Source of the DNA: Syntrophomonadaceae bacterium
Lineage (GTDB): Bacteria > Bacillota > Dethiobacteria > SKNC01
DNA length: 22,059 nt
NCBI GenBank assembly: GCA_003555415.1
Contig: PWHX01000035.1
Coordinates: forward strand, 1-22,059
Reading direction: 5' to 3'
Position numbers and translations under genes: made by a program. Under the pieces are notes generated by a model. The model was not told where the DNA came from. It made no database searches and saw only the letters and a program-made list of their open reading frames with translations. Every line of letters begins with the position of its first letter. Within the stretch, counting starts at the first letter, position 1. Shown one piece after another: positions 15,325-21,943 of this stretch.

Positions 15325-15906
15325 TTAAGGAAAATGTTTTTGTAGCCCCAGCACTAAACCTTTGGAAATGGTTTTAGCCAGGCGCATAACCAGCCCTAGA
15401 CGGGTGTTTTGCAGTACCAAATATTCCATAAAACCGCCTACATTTACTGTGCCGGTGATATGAATGTCTCCTGCCGGGGGAAGCTTTTTATTTACGCCTA
15501 TACCTGGAACAAGCGGCCCATTTTCTACCTTAATATTGCCAATATTCTTGGCTCTTCCCAGGGAAGAATCAACTGCAATAATAAAAGGCTGGGAGAAGTT
15601 ATTCTTAATGAATTGCAGTCTGTCCATTAGATTAACGGCATGAACAGGATTATTCAGGGTTCCTAAGATGTAAATATCACTGGCACATAGTTCTTCCAGA
15701 CAGCTTCCTACCAGCGGTCCCAGGGAGTCGCCTGTAGACCTGTCGCTGCCAATGCCCAGAAAAATTAGTTTCTTCGCTTTAGCAGGGGGAAGAAAGGTGA
15801 CGAGAAATTCTCCCATTGAATTGGAAGTTTCGGGATCTTCAATTCTGAAGACTTCTTTAATTTTTGTTTTGGGGTGAGAAAGCTTTTCTTTATTTAAAAT
15901 ATTCAT
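15325..15906 (-). CDS. yyaC: YyaC, sporulation protein (DUF1256, germination-protease-like fold)
   Basis: The protein contains LGIGSDRSTGDSLGPLVGS, then YILGTLNNPVHA, AVDSSLGR and VNVGGFMEYLVLQNTRL, the conserved pattern of YyaC/DUF1256. The family is related in fold to the GPR spore protease and occurs in endospore formers; its exact substrate is unknown. I prefer the ATG at 15904-15906 (MNILNKEK), preceded by AGGCAGG, over the ATG at 15955-15957, which lacks a ribosome binding site and lies upstream of a possible -10 (TATAAT at 15943-15938). The N-terminal choice is uncertain. It is the only gene in the window that points toward the origin. Confidence 0.88.
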   Translation of the reverse strand: MNILNKEKLSHPKTKIKEVFRIEDPETSNSMGEFLVTFLPPAKAKKLIFLGIGSDRSTGDSLGPLVGSCLEELCASDIYILGTLNNPVHAVNLMDRLQFIKNNFSQPFIIAVDSSLGRAKNIGNIKVENGPLVPGIGVNKKLPPAGDIHITGTVNVGGFMEYLVLQNTRLGLVMRLAKTISKGLVLGLQKHFP

Positions 15907-16065
15907 GTTTTTGTTTACCTGCCTTTCTTTCATGGTTATTATATTTTGTACAGGCATTTTTTATGTATAAAAATTGGTGGAAGAAAAGAAAAAAGGAATT
16001 TAGAGTTAAAACAAGAATATTTTTAAAAGTACAAAAAATATAATGTATATAAGGTTGGGAAAAAA

Positions 16066-17199
16066 GTGAGAAAGAGAGTATTGGCAGGCATAGCTATAAT
16101 TGTAGTCCTTCTATTGTTTATTATTGTAGGCAAAATCATACATTTGCCGTCAGGGGTAAGTTTGCCAGGACCGCAGCCCTCCCAGATATGGTCCCGGGAC
16201 ACATCAACAAACAATTATTTAGCAGAAGATGAAGGAAAGCTGGTTCTGGTAGAGGAAGAAGGTGGTGACTTTATAGCCAGGGGAATAGACTTTTACGGAA
16301 AAAGCATCTGGGAGGAAAAAGGAAAAGGAGCGACCCAATTTTTCTTTGACGAAAAATACTGGGCTTATACTGAGTCTCCCGGAGGGCATGTAAAAGTATT
16401 TGATTACCAGGGAAGACAGGCAGGACAGTTAACATATGATGAGGAGTTTAATAATATCTGGCTTGGCCCAGAAGGAGAAATTATATCTGTCAAGAATTAT
16501 ACTGCCGGTGAAGATACCCTGGAGGGTTTTTACAGAGAAAGTGTGGAAGTTAACTCCCTTAACGACAAGAAAGTTTACCAGGATATTTTTAGTGGTAAAG
16601 GTATACTTGACGTAAGGCTGCTGCCCGGAAAAGATATTATCATAATAAATAAAGTAGACATTTATCCTCAAGTGAATGCAAGAGTAGCATTTTATGATCT
16701 GGAGGGCAATAAAATAACAGAGCAAAACGGTAGTGAACTGTTTCTATCGCCATTAATTGTGAATGAGGGAGAAACAGTGGTTATTGGTACGGGTAAGGAG
16801 TTGTTGCTTTACTCTCTTAAAGACAATGAACTTTTAAGATGGGAATGGGATTATTATATAGATGATTATTTTCTAATTTCAGATGGAGATATTGTCCTGG
16901 CATCTGGTTCCCGGGAAGGCTTAAAGGAAAACACACAACTTCTCTGTGTTAATTCCGCAGGAGAAATATTGTGGGAAAGAAGCCTTCCTGGAAGTTACCA
17001 CCAGGGAAAGGGACGTCAAGACGGGGGTATTTTTATTGAAAGCAGCACTTTTTTATACCTTCTACAACCCGATGGAACTTCTTGTGGCTACTATTCTCCC
17101 CAGGAGGAAAAGGATATCTACCTGTTATCTTCAGATGTGTTCTTAACCATTAAGGATACAGAGATAAAAGCCTATCAATGGCCCCTGGACAAACATTAG
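16066..17199 (+). CDS. Membrane-anchored beta-propeller-like protein, function unknown
   Basis: A 377-residue protein with a basic N-terminus and one strong membrane segment (about 5-26), then a long external part of repeated beta-rich units with recurring aromatic-acidic turns (for example FYGKSIWEEKG, FDYQGRQAGQLTY, NSAGEILWERSLPGS). These resemble PQQ/WD-like propeller blades, perhaps five or six. No catalytic residues are obvious. The GTG start is preceded by AAGGTTGGG. It lies 37 bp upstream of a small membrane protein and then a CvpA-like gene, so the three probably share a transcript. A scaffold or envelope-sensor role is a guess. Confidence 0.6.
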   Translation: MRKRVLAGIAIIVVLLLFIIVGKIIHLPSGVSLPGPQPSQIWSRDTSTNNYLAEDEGKLVLVEEEGGDFIARGIDFYGKSIWEEKGKGATQFFFDEKYWAYTESPGGHVKVFDYQGRQAGQLTYDEEFNNIWLGPEGEIISVKNYTAGEDTLEGFYRESVEVNSLNDKKVYQDIFSGKGILDVRLLPGKDIIIINKVDIYPQVNARVAFYDLEGNKITEQNGSELFLSPLIVNEGETVVIGTGKELLLYSLKDNELLRWEWDYYIDDYFLISDGDIVLASGSREGLKENTQLLCVNSAGEILWERSLPGSYHQGKGRQDGGIFIESSTFLYLLQPDGTSCGYYSPQEEKDIYLLSSDVFLTIKDTEIKAYQWPLDKH

Positions 17200-17236
17200 G
17201 CAGCAGTATGCAAGTTTAAGACGAGGGAGGTTAAAC

Positions 17237-17620
17237 ATGAAAGTTAAGTGGACGACAGCACTTATTACGGCTATCCTGATATATATATTGTTGGAGTGGC
17301 TACGCGGCTACCTTGTTTCCTTTCTTCCTGAAACGTTAAAAGGATTATCCATGATAATTATTTTATTTATAGCAGCCAAGTTAATGGGAAATATATTAGA
17401 GCTTATTTTTACACGGACAACCACATGGATGAGGGTCGATGATTTTATTGAAGAGATATTTATATTTGTTTTTCTTGGTTTTTTCTGCTGGCTATTTGTA
17501 TTGGGGGCACAGCGGTTTATTGGTGGTAGTGTTCAGCTTGTTTATGTACCTCCAGTAGCTTATTACCTTATAAACTGGCTATACAGGGAGGGTAAGTCAG
17601 GTGAGCATGAACTGGTTTGA
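17237..17620 (+). CDS. Small four-helix membrane protein, function unknown
   Basis: This 127-residue protein is mostly hydrophobic, with probable membrane helices at about 5-24, 34-58, 72-92 and 100-117, and a short charged loop (TRTTTWMRVDDFIEE) between the second and third. I do not recognise the family. The ATG follows GGGAGGTT at a good distance. Its last 20 bp overlap the CvpA-like gene, so translation is likely coupled and the products may form a complex. Confidence 0.7.
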   Translation: MKVKWTTALITAILIYILLEWLRGYLVSFLPETLKGLSMIIILFIAAKLMGNILELIFTRTTTWMRVDDFIEEIFIFVFLGFFCWLFVLGAQRFIGGSVQLVYVPPVAYYLINWLYREGKSGEHELV

Positions 17621-18293
17621 TCTAGCGGTGCTGGTATTTTTAACCTGGGGGGCGGTTGGGGGGTACTTCAAGGGTTTTTACACTGCAGCTTTTAATTTTT
17701 TGGGCTGGACGGTTGCCTTGATAACCGCCTTTCTTTTTAAAGGATCTTTTTCCTACTTTGTGAACCAGCAGTACAATATAACCCCTAAAATTACCACAGC
17801 CATTTCTGAGAATGTTAACCTTCCGGTAAAAGTTATAGGAGGTCATTTCAGCGGAGAAGATCCCTTTACTTTTATCCAGGGAATATCTTTACCCCATAAT
17901 ATAAAAAAAAACATTTTGGAATATTTCAACCGGGAAGGTGAAAGATTATTATTGCAGGGAGGAACAGCGGCCGACTTTCTTTACTCCTGGCTGGCTGATG
18001 TAATAGTAAATATTTTATGTTTTTTTTCTATATTTATTGTGGTTGGCGCTATTTTTAAACTTGGAGAGGGAGTAATCCAGGGAAAAATTAATATCAGGGA
18101 AAAAGGAGGTCAGTGGCTGAATTCTGGAACTGGACTCCTGACAGGGGTTTTAAAAAACGCCCTTATAGTAATAGCCATAATTTACCTGGTCTCTCCCCTT
18201 TTGGAACTCTTTGATTTTGTTTTAATAGCCGATATAAAAAAATCTTTTATAGTGAGTACATTATACGCGCTTTTTTTTACCCTATTTAATTAA
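17601..18293 (+). CDS. CvpA-family integral membrane protein
   Basis: The N-terminus (MNWFDLAVLVFLTWGAVGGYFKGFYTAAF) fits the CvpA domain, which typically reads WxDxxxxxxxxxxGxxxG in the first helix pair. Hydrophobic segments lie at about 7-27, 30-48, 128-150 and 180-202, and an external loop of about 75 residues sits between the second and third. CvpA was named for colicin V production in E. coli; in other species related proteins affect envelope integrity. The GTG at 17601 lies eight bases after GGAGGG; the ATG at 17607 is an alternative. The length is 230 residues. Confidence 0.75.
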   Translation: MSMNWFDLAVLVFLTWGAVGGYFKGFYTAAFNFLGWTVALITAFLFKGSFSYFVNQQYNITPKITTAISENVNLPVKVIGGHFSGEDPFTFIQGISLPHNIKKNILEYFNREGERLLLQGGTAADFLYSWLADVIVNILCFFSIFIVVGAIFKLGEGVIQGKINIREKGGQWLNSGTGLLTGVLKNALIVIAIIYLVSPLLELFDFVLIADIKKSFIVSTLYALFFTLFN

Positions 18294-18294
18294 A

Positions 18295-18325
18295 TTCACA
18301 AAGAAAGCAGGAATTTTATTATAAT
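18295..18325 (+). promoter_or_regulatory. Possible promoter for adk
   Basis: TTCACA (18295-18300) is followed after 19 bp by a perfect TATAAT (18320-18325). The spacer is long, so the call rests mainly on the -10. It would give adk a leader of about 70 nt. Confidence 0.35.
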
Positions 18326-18402
18326 ACGGAGAAGGTTAAACTTATTGAATTTAAGAAAATTCTGTTAAAAAGGAAAACAGAAAAAACAGGAGGGAATTTG
18401 TA

Positions 18403-19056
18403 ATGCGTTTAATTTTATTAGGACCACCGGGAGCTGGAAAAGGCACTCAAGCAGAAAGAATAGTTGAAAAATATAATATACCTCATATTTCTACCGGTGA
18501 CATATTCAGGGCGGCACTGCGGGAAGGAACAGAGATGGGTCTAAAGGCTAAAGGCTACATGGATAAAGGTCAGTTAGTGCCTGATGAAATTGTAGTTGGT
18601 GTAGTTACAGAACGGCTAAAAAAACCTGATTGTCAAAAAGGTTTCCTGCTAGACGGGTTCCCTAGAAATGTACATCAGGCAGAAGCTTTGGATAAAGTTA
18701 CCGAAAAAATGGACATAAAATTGGACGGAGTTATAAATGTCGATGTTCCCGATGAGGAGCTTGTTGAGCGTCTTACAGGCAGAAGAATGTGTAAGGGATG
18801 CGGCGCCAGTTTTCATGTTAAGTTCAAACCTCCCAAGGTAAGAAATGTTTGTGACAGCTGTGGGGGTGAACTGTACCAGAGGGACGACGATACCGTAGAA
18901 ACTGCTAAAGATAGACTTGAAGTATATCACTCCCAAACAAGTCCTTTAATTGCACACTACGACAAGCAGGGGATTCTCTTAAACATAAATGGAAATCAGG
19001 ATATGGAGAATGTCTTTTCAGAAGTTACAAAAGAGCTGGATAAGATAGCTGAGTAA
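18403..19056 (+). CDS. adk: Adenylate kinase, zinc-containing long form
   Basis: It interconverts ATP + AMP and 2 ADP. The 217-residue protein has the P-loop GPPGAGKGT (7-15), the AMP-site STGDIFRAAL, LLDGFPRN near 82, and a long LID with four cysteines (130, 133, 150, 153) that should bind structural zinc, as in many Gram-positive enzymes. The start ATG follows AGGAGGG. Adk is usually encoded between secY and map in the ribosomal spc operon. Here it stands alone between cvpA and yyzM, with its own terminator. Confidence 0.97.
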   Translation: MRLILLGPPGAGKGTQAERIVEKYNIPHISTGDIFRAALREGTEMGLKAKGYMDKGQLVPDEIVVGVVTERLKKPDCQKGFLLDGFPRNVHQAEALDKVTEKMDIKLDGVINVDVPDEELVERLTGRRMCKGCGASFHVKFKPPKVRNVCDSCGGELYQRDDDTVETAKDRLEVYHSQTSPLIAHYDKQGILLNINGNQDMENVFSEVTKELDKIAE

Positions 19057-19084
19057 TAAGCTAATAAACTTTATACTAAAAAAC

Positions 19085-19118
19085 GCGCCTGGTCCCTTTT
19101 GGACCTGGCGCTGTTGTT
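19085..19118 (+). terminator. Probable terminator after adk
   Basis: GCGCC-T-GGTCC (19085-19095) pairs with GGACC-T-GGCGC (19101-19111). It has ten G-C-rich pairs, a T-T mismatch and a five-base loop. The tail TGTTGTT is only moderately U-rich, so termination may be partial. Confidence 0.65.
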
Positions 19119-19144
19119 ATAAGGGAAAATAGCTAAAAAGATGC

Positions 19145-19173
19145 TTGACAAGGGAGCCAGGAAATAGTAAAAT
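19145..19173 (+). promoter_or_regulatory. Strong sigma-A promoter for yyzM-ychF
   Basis: A perfect TTGACA (19145-19150), a 17-bp spacer and TAAAAT (19168-19173, one mismatch) lie about 145 bp before yyzM, implying a start near 19180 and a leader of about 140 nt. Confidence 0.75.
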
Positions 19174-19179
19174 ATTGTT

Positions 19180-19318
19180 ATCGAACCTGCGTTCCCATAG
19201 AGTGCGTGGTAAAGCCAGGCTATATGTCTTTACCGTATTTTTAGTTCGGTAAAGAACACTTCAAGGAAAGGAGGATTCCAGGTTTCCCGGCATTACCAGG
19301 AAACGGGGTCAATTAAAT
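19180..19318 (+). promoter_or_regulatory. Structured 5' leader of yyzM, candidate cis-regulatory RNA
   Basis: The leader holds three copies of one helix arm: GGTAAAG (19208-19214), CTTTACCG (19228-19235) and CGGTAAAG (19247-19254). The middle copy can pair with either neighbour, giving two mutually exclusive hairpins. Downstream, AAAGGAGG (19267-19274) is followed by a further hairpin GTTTCC/GGAAAC (19282-19304) and only then by the start codon. I do not recognise a known riboswitch class. Confidence 0.5.
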
Positions 19319-19504
19319 ATGAACAGCTTCCAGGTAGGACAAATTGTGGAAATGAAAAAGCCTCATCCTTGTGGAAATAGTCGGTGGAAAATCATTCGTA
19401 TAGGCATGGATTTTCGTATTAAGTGCACCAAGTGTGGTCGAAGCGTTATGGTCCCCAGGAATAAATTTGAAAAAAGAGTAAAAAGCATCATTGCTCCAGA
19501 ATAA
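19319..19504 (+). CDS. yyzM: YyzM-like DUF951 small zinc-binding-type protein
   Basis: A 61-residue basic protein matching DUF951: VGQIVEMKKPHPCGNSRW, RIGMDFRIKCTKCGRSV, then PRNKFEKRVKSI. Cys 18, Cys 36 and Cys 39 with His 16 could bind zinc. The function is unknown. It is conserved next to ychF and rpsF in many Bacillota, suggesting a link to translation. The ATG has no clear Shine-Dalgarno sequence close by; the nearest strong one ends 44 bases upstream beyond a hairpin. A GTG at 19346 has AGGTAGGA at good spacing but would remove conserved residues. Confidence 0.9.
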   Translation: MNSFQVGQIVEMKKPHPCGNSRWKIIRIGMDFRIKCTKCGRSVMVPRNKFEKRVKSIIAPE

Positions 19505-19560
19505 GAAAACCGGCGAAGCCTGATTACTATTCACAGTCAGTAAGAGGAAGGATGAAAAAA

Positions 19561-20658
19561 GTGTCATTAAGATTTGGGATTATCGGTTTGCCTAATGTAG
19601 GAAAGTCAACTTTATTTAATGCCCTGACCCGTATGGGGGTAGAAGCAGCCAATTATCCCTTTTGTACAATTGAGCCTAATATTGGCAAGGTTCCCGTCCC
19701 CGATTCCAGGCTGGAAAAGGTTGGCAAAATAGCCGGAGCCAAAAAAATAACACCTGCCTTTGTAGAGTTTGTAGATGTTGCCGGACTGGTGAAGGGAGCC
19801 AGTCGGGGAGAAGGGCTGGGAAACCAGTTCTTGGCCCATGTAAGGGAAGTAGATGCACTAATACATGTTCTAAGGGGCTTTCAGGATGCAGATGTTGCTC
19901 ACATTTCTGGAAAATGGGAACCGGATCAGGACTTGGAGACGGTAAGCTATGAACTTATTATGGCAGACCTGGAAACAGTACAAAAAAGAAAAGAAAAGAC
20001 ATCTAAAATGCTAAAAACTCAAGACCCGAAATATAAGAAGGAAGTAGAATTTTTAGAAAAATTGGAAAGCCACCTTAACCAGGGGGGTATGGCCAGAGAT
20101 TTTTTAAAAAAAGAAGAGTACAGCCAGGTTTACGAGGAACTATTTTTACTAACAGATAAGCCTGTTCTTTATGTGCTCAATGTAGACGAAGATATAGATG
20201 AGGCCTCCGGGCAGGAACAAAAAGACCGTATCAGAAAGGTTTTAGGAGATGAAAGCGCAGAAGTCTTGCTTCTATCCGCTCAGTTGGAAATGGAGCTTTT
20301 GGATTTCTCCGTTGAAGAAAAAAAAGAGTACCTGGAAGTTCTGAGCTGGAAGGAAACTAACCTGGACACGTTTATTAACCGAAGTTACAGTCTGTTAAAT
20401 CTTATCACCTTTTTTACGGCTAAAGGAGAGGAGACCAGGGCCTGGACTGTAACGAAAGGCACCAGAGCAGTTAAAGCGGCTGGAAAAATTCATACCGATA
20501 TGGAAAAGGGATTTATCAGGGCCGAAGTAATAACCTTTGCAAAACTTGAAGAAGCCGGCACTTTTTCTGGAGCCAGAGAAAAGGGTTGGATAAGGCTGGA
20601 AGGGCGGGATTACATGGTTCAGGATGGAGATGTTATACAGTTTCGTTTTAATGTTTAA
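19561..20658 (+). CDS. ychF: YchF/OLA1-family ribosome-associated ATPase
   Basis: An Obg-related P-loop protein that prefers ATP and binds ribosomes; it is implicated in translation and stress responses. It shows G1 GLPNVGKSTLFNAL, VDVAGLVKGASRGEGLGN, the NVDE in place of the NKxD guanine-specificity motif, a coiled-coil insert (about 135-190) and the C-terminal TGS domain (LITFFTAKGEETRAWTV, KGFIRAEV). I prefer GTG 19561 (MSLRFGIIGLP) because AAGGA lies eight bases before it; the ATG at 19552 begins inside that AAGGA run. It lies 56 bp after yyzM. Confidence 0.95.
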   Translation: MSLRFGIIGLPNVGKSTLFNALTRMGVEAANYPFCTIEPNIGKVPVPDSRLEKVGKIAGAKKITPAFVEFVDVAGLVKGASRGEGLGNQFLAHVREVDALIHVLRGFQDADVAHISGKWEPDQDLETVSYELIMADLETVQKRKEKTSKMLKTQDPKYKKEVEFLEKLESHLNQGGMARDFLKKEEYSQVYEELFLLTDKPVLYVLNVDEDIDEASGQEQKDRIRKVLGDESAEVLLLSAQLEMELLDFSVEEKKEYLEVLSWKETNLDTFINRSYSLLNLITFFTAKGEETRAWTVTKGTRAVKAAGKIHTDMEKGFIRAEVITFAKLEEAGTFSGAREKGWIRLEGRDYMVQDGDVIQFRFNV

Positions 20659-20679
20659 AAAAAATGTTTAAGGTAGAGC

Positions 20680-20708
20680 TTGCCTCGGTAATTTGTTTGT
20701 GATATCAT
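20680..20708 (+). promoter_or_regulatory. Promoter for rpsF-ssb-rpsR
   Basis: TTGCCT (20680-20685), a 17-bp spacer and TATCAT (20703-20708) resemble sigma-A elements at four and five of six positions. Transcription would start just before the S6:S18 leader structure. Confidence 0.5.
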
Positions 20709-20710
20709 TT

Positions 20711-20773
20711 TAGCTGGTATTCCCTGCTCCGTGGACACACGCGGGGCCGTTTAGTCCGAAGGGAGGTGAAAAA
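20711..20773 (+). promoter_or_regulatory. Candidate S6:S18 autoregulatory leader of rpsF
   Basis: A compact hairpin has CGTG (20730-20733) pairing with CACG (20738-20741) around GACA. A lower stem GCTC/GGGGC follows, with a bulged C, in a CCGTG...CACGCGG context. This resembles the known leader element through which the S6:S18 complex represses rpsF operons. It lies directly before the rpsF ribosome binding site GGGAGGTG. Recognition is from memory of the motif. Confidence 0.6.
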
Positions 20774-21058
20774 ATGCAAAAATATGAAACCATGTATATT
20801 TGCGATTCCCAGCTAGAAGAGGAAGAAGTGGAAGGTTTAATAGAAAAATTTAGCGGAATAGTAACCCGGGAAGGTGGCGAGATAACCAACCTGGATAAAT
20901 GGGGAAAAAGAAAGTTGGCTTACGAAATGTATAAGCATACAGAGGGATACTACGTAGTAATGAACTTTACTGCACAGCCTGAAGCCAGCAAAGAGTTGGA
21001 GAGAATGTTTAAAATTACCGATGGCGTGATCCGCTACCTTATGGTAAAAGAAGAATAA
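20774..21058 (+). CDS. rpsF: Ribosomal protein S6 (bS6)
   Basis: The 94-residue protein begins MQKYETMYICDSQLEEEEV and contains GKRKLAYEMYKHTEGYYVVMNF and DGVIRYLMVK, all typical of S6. S6 pairs with S18 on the 30S platform. The ATG follows GGGAGGTG. It heads the conserved rpsF-ssb-rpsR operon. Confidence 0.97.
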   Translation: MQKYETMYICDSQLEEEEVEGLIEKFSGIVTREGGEITNLDKWGKRKLAYEMYKHTEGYYVVMNFTAQPEASKELERMFKITDGVIRYLMVKEE

Positions 21059-21085
21059 TAATAAATTAAGGTGGTGCCATAATCA

Positions 21086-21484
21086 ATGATTAATACCGTT
21101 ATTTTAATTGGAAGGCTAACCAGGGACCCGGAGTTAAGATATACTACTAATGCAGGAGCAGCACTAACTACCTTTACCCTGGCTGTTGACAGGCCCTTTA
21201 CCAATCAGCAGGGGGAAAGGGAAGCAGATTTTATCAGGATAGTGACCTGGAGAAAACTGGCGGAAAACTGTGCTAATTATCTGGGTAAAGGCCGTCTGGT
21301 AGCCGTGGATGGAAGATTGCAGGTAAGAAATTATGAAAATTCCGAAGGGGAAAGAAGAATTATAGCTGAAGTAGTGGCCAGCAATGTGCAGTTTTTAGAA
21401 AGGGGAGACTCCACGGCAAACAAGGGAGATACTGCTTCTGATTTTGTTGGTGAAGAAGTTACAGAGGAAGACGTGCCCTTCTAA
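21086..21484 (+). CDS. ssb: Single-stranded DNA-binding protein
   Basis: The 132-residue protein has an N-terminal OB fold (INTVILIGRLTRDPELRYT, then FTLAVDR, ADFIRIVTWRKLAENC, GKGRLVAVDGRLQVRNYE). A short linker and the acidic tip EEDVPF follow, and this tip recruits repair and replication partners. The linker is shorter than in B. subtilis SsbA. The ATG follows AAGGTGG. Position between the S6 and S18 genes is the usual one. Confidence 0.97.
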   Translation: MINTVILIGRLTRDPELRYTTNAGAALTTFTLAVDRPFTNQQGEREADFIRIVTWRKLAENCANYLGKGRLVAVDGRLQVRNYENSEGERRIIAEVVASNVQFLERGDSTANKGDTASDFVGEEVTEEDVPF

Positions 21485-21538
21485 AAACATATAAACTGCA
21501 AATAATTAATGAAATTAATAATAAGGAGGTTGCCCGAA

Positions 21539-21766
21539 TTGAAAAGAGATCGCGGCAGGCGCAGAAAAAAAATATGCAGTTTCTGCGTGGATAAAGTAGA
21601 AACTATAGATTATAAATCTGTGGAAAAACTAAAAAGATTCTTGTCCGAAAGGGGAAAAATATTGCCCCGGAGGATTTCCGGAAACTGTGCCAGTCACCAG
21701 AGGCAGCTAACCAAGGCTATCAAGAGAGCCAGAAATATTGCTCTGCTGCCTTATAGCATAGAGTAG
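21539..21766 (+). CDS. rpsR: Ribosomal protein S18 (bS18), cysteine-containing form
   Basis: The start is TTG 21539, nine bases after AAGGAGG (21523-21529); a frame extension upstream to 21509 is not supported. The 75-residue protein reads MKRDRGRRRKKICSFC and continues with YKSVEKLKRFLSERGKILPRR and TKAIKRARNIALLPY, which define S18. Cys 13, Cys 16, Cys 50 and His 53 form a possible zinc site, lacking in the B. subtilis protein. S18 binds S6 and, with it, the leader of this operon. A terminator follows. Confidence 0.96.
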   Translation: MKRDRGRRRKKICSFCVDKVETIDYKSVEKLKRFLSERGKILPRRISGNCASHQRQLTKAIKRARNIALLPYSIE

Positions 21767-21790
21767 TAAATACACTTAATAAAGAAATAC

Positions 21791-21835
21791 AAAGGAGGAC
21801 TACCTGATCAATAAAAAGGCATGTCCTCCTTTTTC
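21791..21835 (+). terminator. Rho-independent terminator after rpsR
   Basis: AAAGGAGGAC (21791-21800) pairs with GTCCTCCTTT (21823-21832), followed by more Ts. The left arm contains a Shine-Dalgarno-like AAGGAGG, but no start codon follows at a useful distance. It ends the rpsF operon. Confidence 0.8.
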
Positions 21836-21943
21836 ACCTTTGTAAAAGTCTTGGAAAAATAACAAGAACCAACAGTCCTTCAGGGAAGGATATTAAACTA
21901 AAGCTAGCGAATAATGTACCGCTATAAAGAAAGGAGATAAATA

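Noticed and set aside
16016..16044. TATAAT before the beta-propeller gene as its promoter
   Set aside because: The -10 is perfect, but the sequence at the -35 distance (AATATT) does not resemble TTGACA; the AT-rich context makes a chance match likely. It remains possible but is not supported.
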